Source: a candidate division WWE3 bacterium (GTDB taxonomy: Bacteria; Patescibacteriota; WWE3; UBA101185; UBA10185). Taken from it: a DNA stretch of 34,094 nucleotides. The stretch is taken from NCBI GenBank assembly GCA_003599255.1, contig QZJF01000013.1:1-34094 (forward strand), written 5' to 3'. Of the stretch, positions 30,621 through 34,094 are shown in pieces (the stretch's first letter is position 1; each line of letters starts with the position of its first letter). Both the position numbers and the translations under genes were made by a program. The notes below the pieces were generated by a model that was not told where the DNA came from, ran no database searches, and worked only from the letters and a program-made list of their open reading frames with translations.

Positions 30621-30825
30621 ATCCAAGCGCGGACTGCCTGTACATTGACTTAACTATATAGTTGAAATAAAAATATATCAGTCTTAATTTCCGAAAAAAT
30701 GATGAATTTAATTTCATTTAAATGTAATTAATATATAAACATATTAAGTGCGCTAAACTAGTTATCCCCTTGAGATCGTGCGTTTAATTGTAAAAAACCT
30801 ATTTGCAGGCTTTACCACATACCTC

Positions 30826-30853
30826 ATGTCGTTAAACATACATTATACGACGT
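30826..30853 (+). other. dif-like Xer recombination site
   Basis: 28 bp in 11-6-11 layout: left arm ATGTCGTTAAA, centre CATACA, right arm TTATACGACGT. The arms are inverted copies at 8 of 11 positions. Read on the minus strand, CGTATAATGTAT matches the core of E. coli dif (CGCATAATGTAT) at 11 of 12. It lies 331 bp upstream of the Xer gene. Confidence 0.5.
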
Positions 30854-31184
30854 CTAACATATACCCAGAATCTTATTGATGTGTATGTTCCCTTTCGGTT
30901 TTAATTAAAATTTTTTTTGATGATTTATTTTTTAATTAATGTACATAAATAAAAAATCAAATTATTTTATCTTCCCTCTTTAGTTTCTAATTTCTTTTTT
31001 ATTTCCTTATTTTTCCTGCATCCGGCCTGCCCACTCCAGCTTGTGTGCCCGAATCCCTCTCTTTTGTATGTGTTAATATAAATAAGGTATAAAATTGTGT
31101 CTGTGTCAGCAAAGAACATTGTACTGACGATCAAAAGTGCCTGTGAGGCTCCAGAATGCCCCACAATCGATTTTATAAAAAAAG

Positions 31185-32192
31185 ATGAGTAAAGTATCGT
31201 TGAACTCTGATCTTTATAGCGTCATACTGCAGTATCTTGAGTTTTGTGAAATTCAAAAGAATCTTTCTCAGAACACAATCAAGATGTATCACTTTTATTT
31301 AATGGATTTTCATGAGTGGTTGAAAGTTTATATGAAAAAGGATTCTGTAGTTCTAAAAGATATAGATTCGGAAGCTATAAATAAGTATCGAATATTTTTA
31401 AATCGCAGAAAAAGTACTAAATCCAACCTTGAGTTTAAAAGATCCACACAAAAAACATTTCTTGTTGCCGTCAGAGCCTTTTTAAAATACCTTGTGGTGG
31501 AACAGCAGATAGAAATCATGTCACCAGAACAGATAATACTGGGGAAAAATGAGGATAGAGTTCCCAAGGTTCTAAATAATGAGCAAATGCAAAGATTATT
31601 TGAAGTACAAGACCTTAATAAGAGGTCGGGCATTCGGGACCGCGCTATATTGGAGACTCTTTTTAGCACAGGCCTTAGGGTAAGCGAACTGGTAGGTCTT
31701 AACAAAGATGACGTTAATTTAAATTCTGGGGAGTTCACTGTTATTGGAAAGGGCAGGAAAGCACGTACGGTTTACTTATCCCCTTCTGCCATAAGCTGGT
31801 TGAAGAAGTATCTTTCAACAAGAAGCGATGAATACAAACCATTATTTTTAAGATATTCCGGAAAAAAAATGGAATCCCAGGATTATGACGGCAATTCTCT
31901 TCGTCTCACGGTCAGAAGCGTCCAAAGGCTTATCAAGAAGTATGCTGCTAGAGCCGGTATTTCGGTTGATGCTACGCCGCATACGCTACGTCATACCTTT
32001 GCTACGGGGCTATTGTACGAAGGGGCAGACCTTAGGAGCGTCCAGGAGCTATTAGGCCACTCAAACGTTTCCACAACTCAGATTTATACTCACGTCACAA
32101 ATGTCAGGCTAAAAGAAATACATAAGAAATTTCATAAAGATGTAGAAACTGAAGTAGAAAAAGAAGAAGAAAGTGTTGATTCGTTGTTGTAA
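31185..32192 (+). CDS. Xer-type tyrosine recombinase
   Basis: 335 aa, slightly longer than XerC/XerD (about 300). The N-terminal SAM-like core-binding domain spans about 5-105 (YLEFCEIQKNLSQNTIKMYH). The catalytic domain has all six active-site residues: R165 in TGLRVSEL, K189 in GKGRKAR, H266 and R269 in HTLRHTFATG, H292 in LGHSNV and Y301 in QIYTHV. A charged tail (ETEVEKEEES) is extra. It cuts and rejoins DNA through a phosphotyrosine link and probably resolves chromosome dimers at dif. Only one such gene is in the window. It converges on the 32195 gene with a 2-nt gap. Confidence 0.94.
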   Translation: MSKVSLNSDLYSVILQYLEFCEIQKNLSQNTIKMYHFYLMDFHEWLKVYMKKDSVVLKDIDSEAINKYRIFLNRRKSTKSNLEFKRSTQKTFLVAVRAFLKYLVVEQQIEIMSPEQIILGKNEDRVPKVLNNEQMQRLFEVQDLNKRSGIRDRAILETLFSTGLRVSELVGLNKDDVNLNSGEFTVIGKGRKARTVYLSPSAISWLKKYLSTRSDEYKPLFLRYSGKKMESQDYDGNSLRLTVRSVQRLIKKYAARAGISVDATPHTLRHTFATGLLYEGADLRSVQELLGHSNVSTTQIYTHVTNVRLKEIHKKFHKDVETEVEKEEESVDSLL

Positions 32193-32194
32193 AG

Positions 32195-34094
32195 TTATTG
32201 ATTAGTACCGTATGCGGAAGCCGTTCGGGCCGCTTCCGTTGAGACTATCCTCAAAAGGTTGATGTCATTTCCCTTAAGAAATTCCCTGAGTTCCCAAACG
32301 CTCTCTACACCTATGTCCGCCAGGGTGCGGGCAAAATGGTGTCTAAACTCATCGATCCAGAAAGTCATCGAATTGGCTTTGGCACTATATTTCATGTAGC
32401 CGGGTTTGCCTTCGGGAACCTTAGTTCGTCCTGACGGGTTTATTCTAAGTTCATGAAGATGGTCGTACGATGCTTCAATAATCATGGTAGGTGCACTTGC
32501 ACTTCCGTGATATGGTTGCACATAATCCCCCTTTGCGTTTTGAAGATAAATTCCTCCGGCCTCGATGCTTCCCTTTGCCAGCTGTTGGCTGTATAGAACG
32601 CAATCAATACCCATTATGAGCAAGGGACCTACATTCGTTCCGACTCCACCTTCAACTATAAGTGATGTTTTGTTAAAAACTGGATCCGTGACAATGCTAT
32701 ACATTTCCTCCACCGTCGATATTGCCATACCGTTGATTGCCGAAGTGCACTGTCTTCCTCCTCCATGCCCGAATATTAAAGCGTCTACCTGCCCCTCCTC
32801 AAGATATTTGTTTGCCTGATAATTGTCGGTAATTTGTCCGGCGAAGATTTCTATTTCATTCCCGAATTCGTTCCTCAAAAGTTTGGCGGTCTCTATGCAT
32901 CTTGGGTCTCCATTTATTGTATAAATTCTAAATAACTTTATTCCGGCTTTTTTGTATAACTTTCCGGCTCTTTTAAGCTCTTCCATAGGGTTGTTTGTGC
33001 CGATAGCAACCCCGATATTTCTCGAAAATATCTCAAGCTCTTTTTTTGTAAGGTTTAAGTTTTCAAGATCAGTTTTAACAGAATTTACCAATTTTATTTG
33101 TCGTTCCGCATCGTCGGCAAATAAGCTATTTCTGGGGATAAATACCGGCATATGTCCGACTATTCCCGTCAACACAACATCTTTCCAACCGGTGATTGCC
33201 GGCATGGAGCCCATTCCTATCACACTGCGTGGGTACTTCCCTATTTTATTAAATAATCCAGTACTCGCTATTTTGCCTCTGCTGACTTCTTTTCTTGAAG
33301 CAATTTTCTTATAACCTAGCTCTTTTATGGCCCGGGCATATACGGGATGATGATTTTCTTTAAAGCCGTGGAGTAACAGTTCCAGAGTATTATTTCGGGC
33401 GTTACTTCTTTCTGGAAATATATCGGATTGTTTTTCCAACCTTTCGATCTCACTCAAAACTTTCTTATCGGTATTCTTTATAAAAAACTCTGCCCGTTGG
33501 GCCAGCGCCAGAGATCGTTTTTCAGGACCCATTTGTGTAAGTATCGGTTTGCCGTTTTTAAATCTACGTGTCTCTACCCTATCTACGTCAGTAAGAATCA
33601 AACCTACGCTGGGCGATTTATTATCGAAAGAATATCTCAAAAAGTATGGATTGCTTTCTTCAATTAAGGGTTTGAAATCTGCCGCTTTAAATTCTTTATT
33701 TGGTTTGTTTCCCTGAACTGCTTCCAAAGTGAACGCGAATTTGACTGCCTTGTTCACAGCTAGTTGATCAAAACTAACTCTCTTTATTTCAGAATGAAAA
33801 GGCTCCGGCAAGGCCAGAATATACTCATTGAGTACAAGTTTACTCCTGCTGAACTCATGTATAGCTTTTCTTCGCATGGAGTACTTGTCCTTCTCGTGAG
33901 GCTGCATTTCTGCAAAAGTTTTCTTGTATTTTGAGGTCTGCCCGTCAGGTATAAAAATGTCATCCCAACCGAAATTTGTTGAACCTTTAGGTGTGTCGGG
34001 CACAGTTCCAGATGTAACACCCTCAAATAAATGTGCTTCTCTGCCGTCATAGATGGCAAGTATTACCCTTGCTAAGGCTCTTTTGTCTTTATTA
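32195..34094 (-). CDS. HAM1/RdgB pyrophosphatase domain fused to an IMPDH/GMPR-like domain (5' end outside window)
   Basis: The frame stays open through the right edge, so the N-terminus is missing; a GTG at 34003 is only an internal codon. The first visible part reads HAM1/RdgB: EAHLFEGVTSGTVPDTPKGS, NFGWDDIFIPDG, KTFAEMQPHEKDKYSMRRKA, equivalent to the family's GFGYDPxF and AEmxxexKnxxSHR. A segment of about 150 residues is unassigned. The last about 330 residues match the IMPDH/GMPR barrel: MPVFIPRN, FGHGGGRQCTSAINGM (catalytic Cys loop), VEGGVGTNVGPLLIMGIDCV (usual DGG is EGG), then VPEGKPGYMKYSAK. No CBS domains are seen. RdgB destroys ITP/XTP, and IMPDH/GMPR interconvert IMP, XMP and GMP, so a joint purine-control role is plausible. 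Confidence 0.85.
   Translation of the reverse strand, partial: NKDKRALARVILAIYDGREAHLFEGVTSGTVPDTPKGSTNFGWDDIFIPDGQTSKYKKTFAEMQPHEKDKYSMRRKAIHEFSRSKLVLNEYILALPEPFHSEIKRVSFDQLAVNKAVKFAFTLEAVQGNKPNKEFKAADFKPLIEESNPYFLRYSFDNKSPSVGLILTDVDRVETRRFKNGKPILTQMGPEKRSLALAQRAEFFIKNTDKKVLSEIERLEKQSDIFPERSNARNNTLELLLHGFKENHHPVYARAIKELGYKKIASRKEVSRGKIASTGLFNKIGKYPRSVIGMGSMPAITGWKDVVLTGIVGHMPVFIPRNSLFADDAERQIKLVNSVKTDLENLNLTKKELEIFSRNIGVAIGTNNPMEELKRAGKLYKKAGIKLFRIYTINGDPRCIETAKLLRNEFGNEIEIFAGQITDNYQANKYLEEGQVDALIFGHGGGRQCTSAINGMAISTVEEMYSIVTDPVFNKTSLIVEGGVGTNVGPLLIMGIDCVLYSQQLAKGSIEAGGIYLQNAKGDYVQPYHGSASAPTMIIEASYDHLHELRINPSGRTKVPEGKPGYMKYSAKANSMTFWIDEFRHHFARTLADIGVESVWELREFLKGNDINLLRIVSTEAARTASAYGTNQ

Larger units (their letters stand above)
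30400..31184 (+). other. Gene-free AT-rich region with origin- or dif-like elements
   Basis: 785 bp without a convincing gene on either strand. It holds, in order: two overlapping inverted repeats, three iteron-like direct repeats, a consensus DnaA box, a perfect palindrome AACTATATAGTT (30652-30663), a long A/T tract (about 30660-31010) and a 28-bp dif-like dyad. A short GC-richer patch at about 31018-31060 is unexplained. A run TTTTATAAAAAAAG ends at the ATG of the recombinase gene and may be its -10. Confidence 0.7.

Noticed and set aside
31018-31060. Possible tRNA on the minus strand (GGGATTCGGGC resembles a T arm)
   Set aside because: The T-loop lacks the conserved A58, and no acceptor or anticodon stem pairs around it.
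30967-31164. 65-aa minus-strand ORF in the gene-free region
   Set aside because: Low-complexity Lys-rich end, no Shine-Dalgarno or leaderless -10, and no recognisable domain. It lies over AT-rich DNA and the upstream region of the xer gene.
33784-34059. 91-aa minus-strand ORF at the right edge
   Set aside because: It overlaps the HAM1-IMPDH frame, which shows clear family motifs; this is a shadow frame.

Overview
The window looks like chromosome from a streamlined, AT-rich bacterium of the Candidate Phyla Radiation (Patescibacteria). A Dojkabacteria/WS6 or Microgenomates-like lineage is my guess; the sequence alone does not fix the phylum. The reasons are: tightly packed housekeeping genes, shortened versions of core proteins (YebC, an LspA-like protein), a HerA/TraG-type membrane ATPase beside a lineage-style gene of unknown function, and many genes whose -10 box lies only 6-12 nt before the start codon, which implies leaderless mRNAs. 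The code is standard: UGA is used as a stop (for example ychF and rpsR) and Trp is TGG.

Layout. 1-639 (-) is the start of a secreted protein cut by the left edge. 776-1330 is a small acidic membrane-anchored protein. 1455-5814 holds ychF, the rpsF-ssb-rpsR operon and a pair of uncharacterised genes. 5845-8226 encodes two membrane-anchored PDZ proteases (CtpA-like and HtrA-like). 8198-12000 (-) holds prfA, rpmE, an EamA transporter and hisS. 12027-12440 is a complex non-coding or leader region with a small ORF, a possible attenuator and a long hairpin. It precedes a 529-aa orphan gene (12440-14029). 14118-17211 is a glycan-type cluster with a PIG-L deacetylase and a tandem, frame-interrupted GT4 glycosyltransferase. 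17257-19355 holds an MBL hydrolase, dnaB and tRNA-Leu(CAA). A UbiA-family prenyltransferase follows at 19407.

20257-23224 is a compact operon: efp, an Lgt-like membrane domain fused to a DksA/TraR zinc finger, a mini LspA-like protein, a receiver-domain protein and an RluA-type pseudouridine synthase. Then come a LytR_C protein, the HerA/TraG ATPase with its neighbour, a TPR gene divergent from yebC-ruvC-membrane protein, and a 785-bp gene-free region (30400-31184). That region carries iteron-like repeats, a consensus DnaA box and a 28-bp dif-like dyad just upstream of a Xer-type recombinase. The right edge (32195-34094, -) is a fusion of a HAM1/RdgB nucleotide pyrophosphatase domain to an IMPDH/GMPR-like barrel.

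The observations I rate highest are the RdgB-IMPDH fusion, the Lgt::DksA plus mini-LspA pair, the dif/iteron region beside the xer gene, the putative attenuator and orphan gene at 12-14 kb, and the contrast between leaderless genes and three Shine-Dalgarno-led, hairpin-ended single genes. All identifications come from reading motifs by eye; no database or folding program was run.
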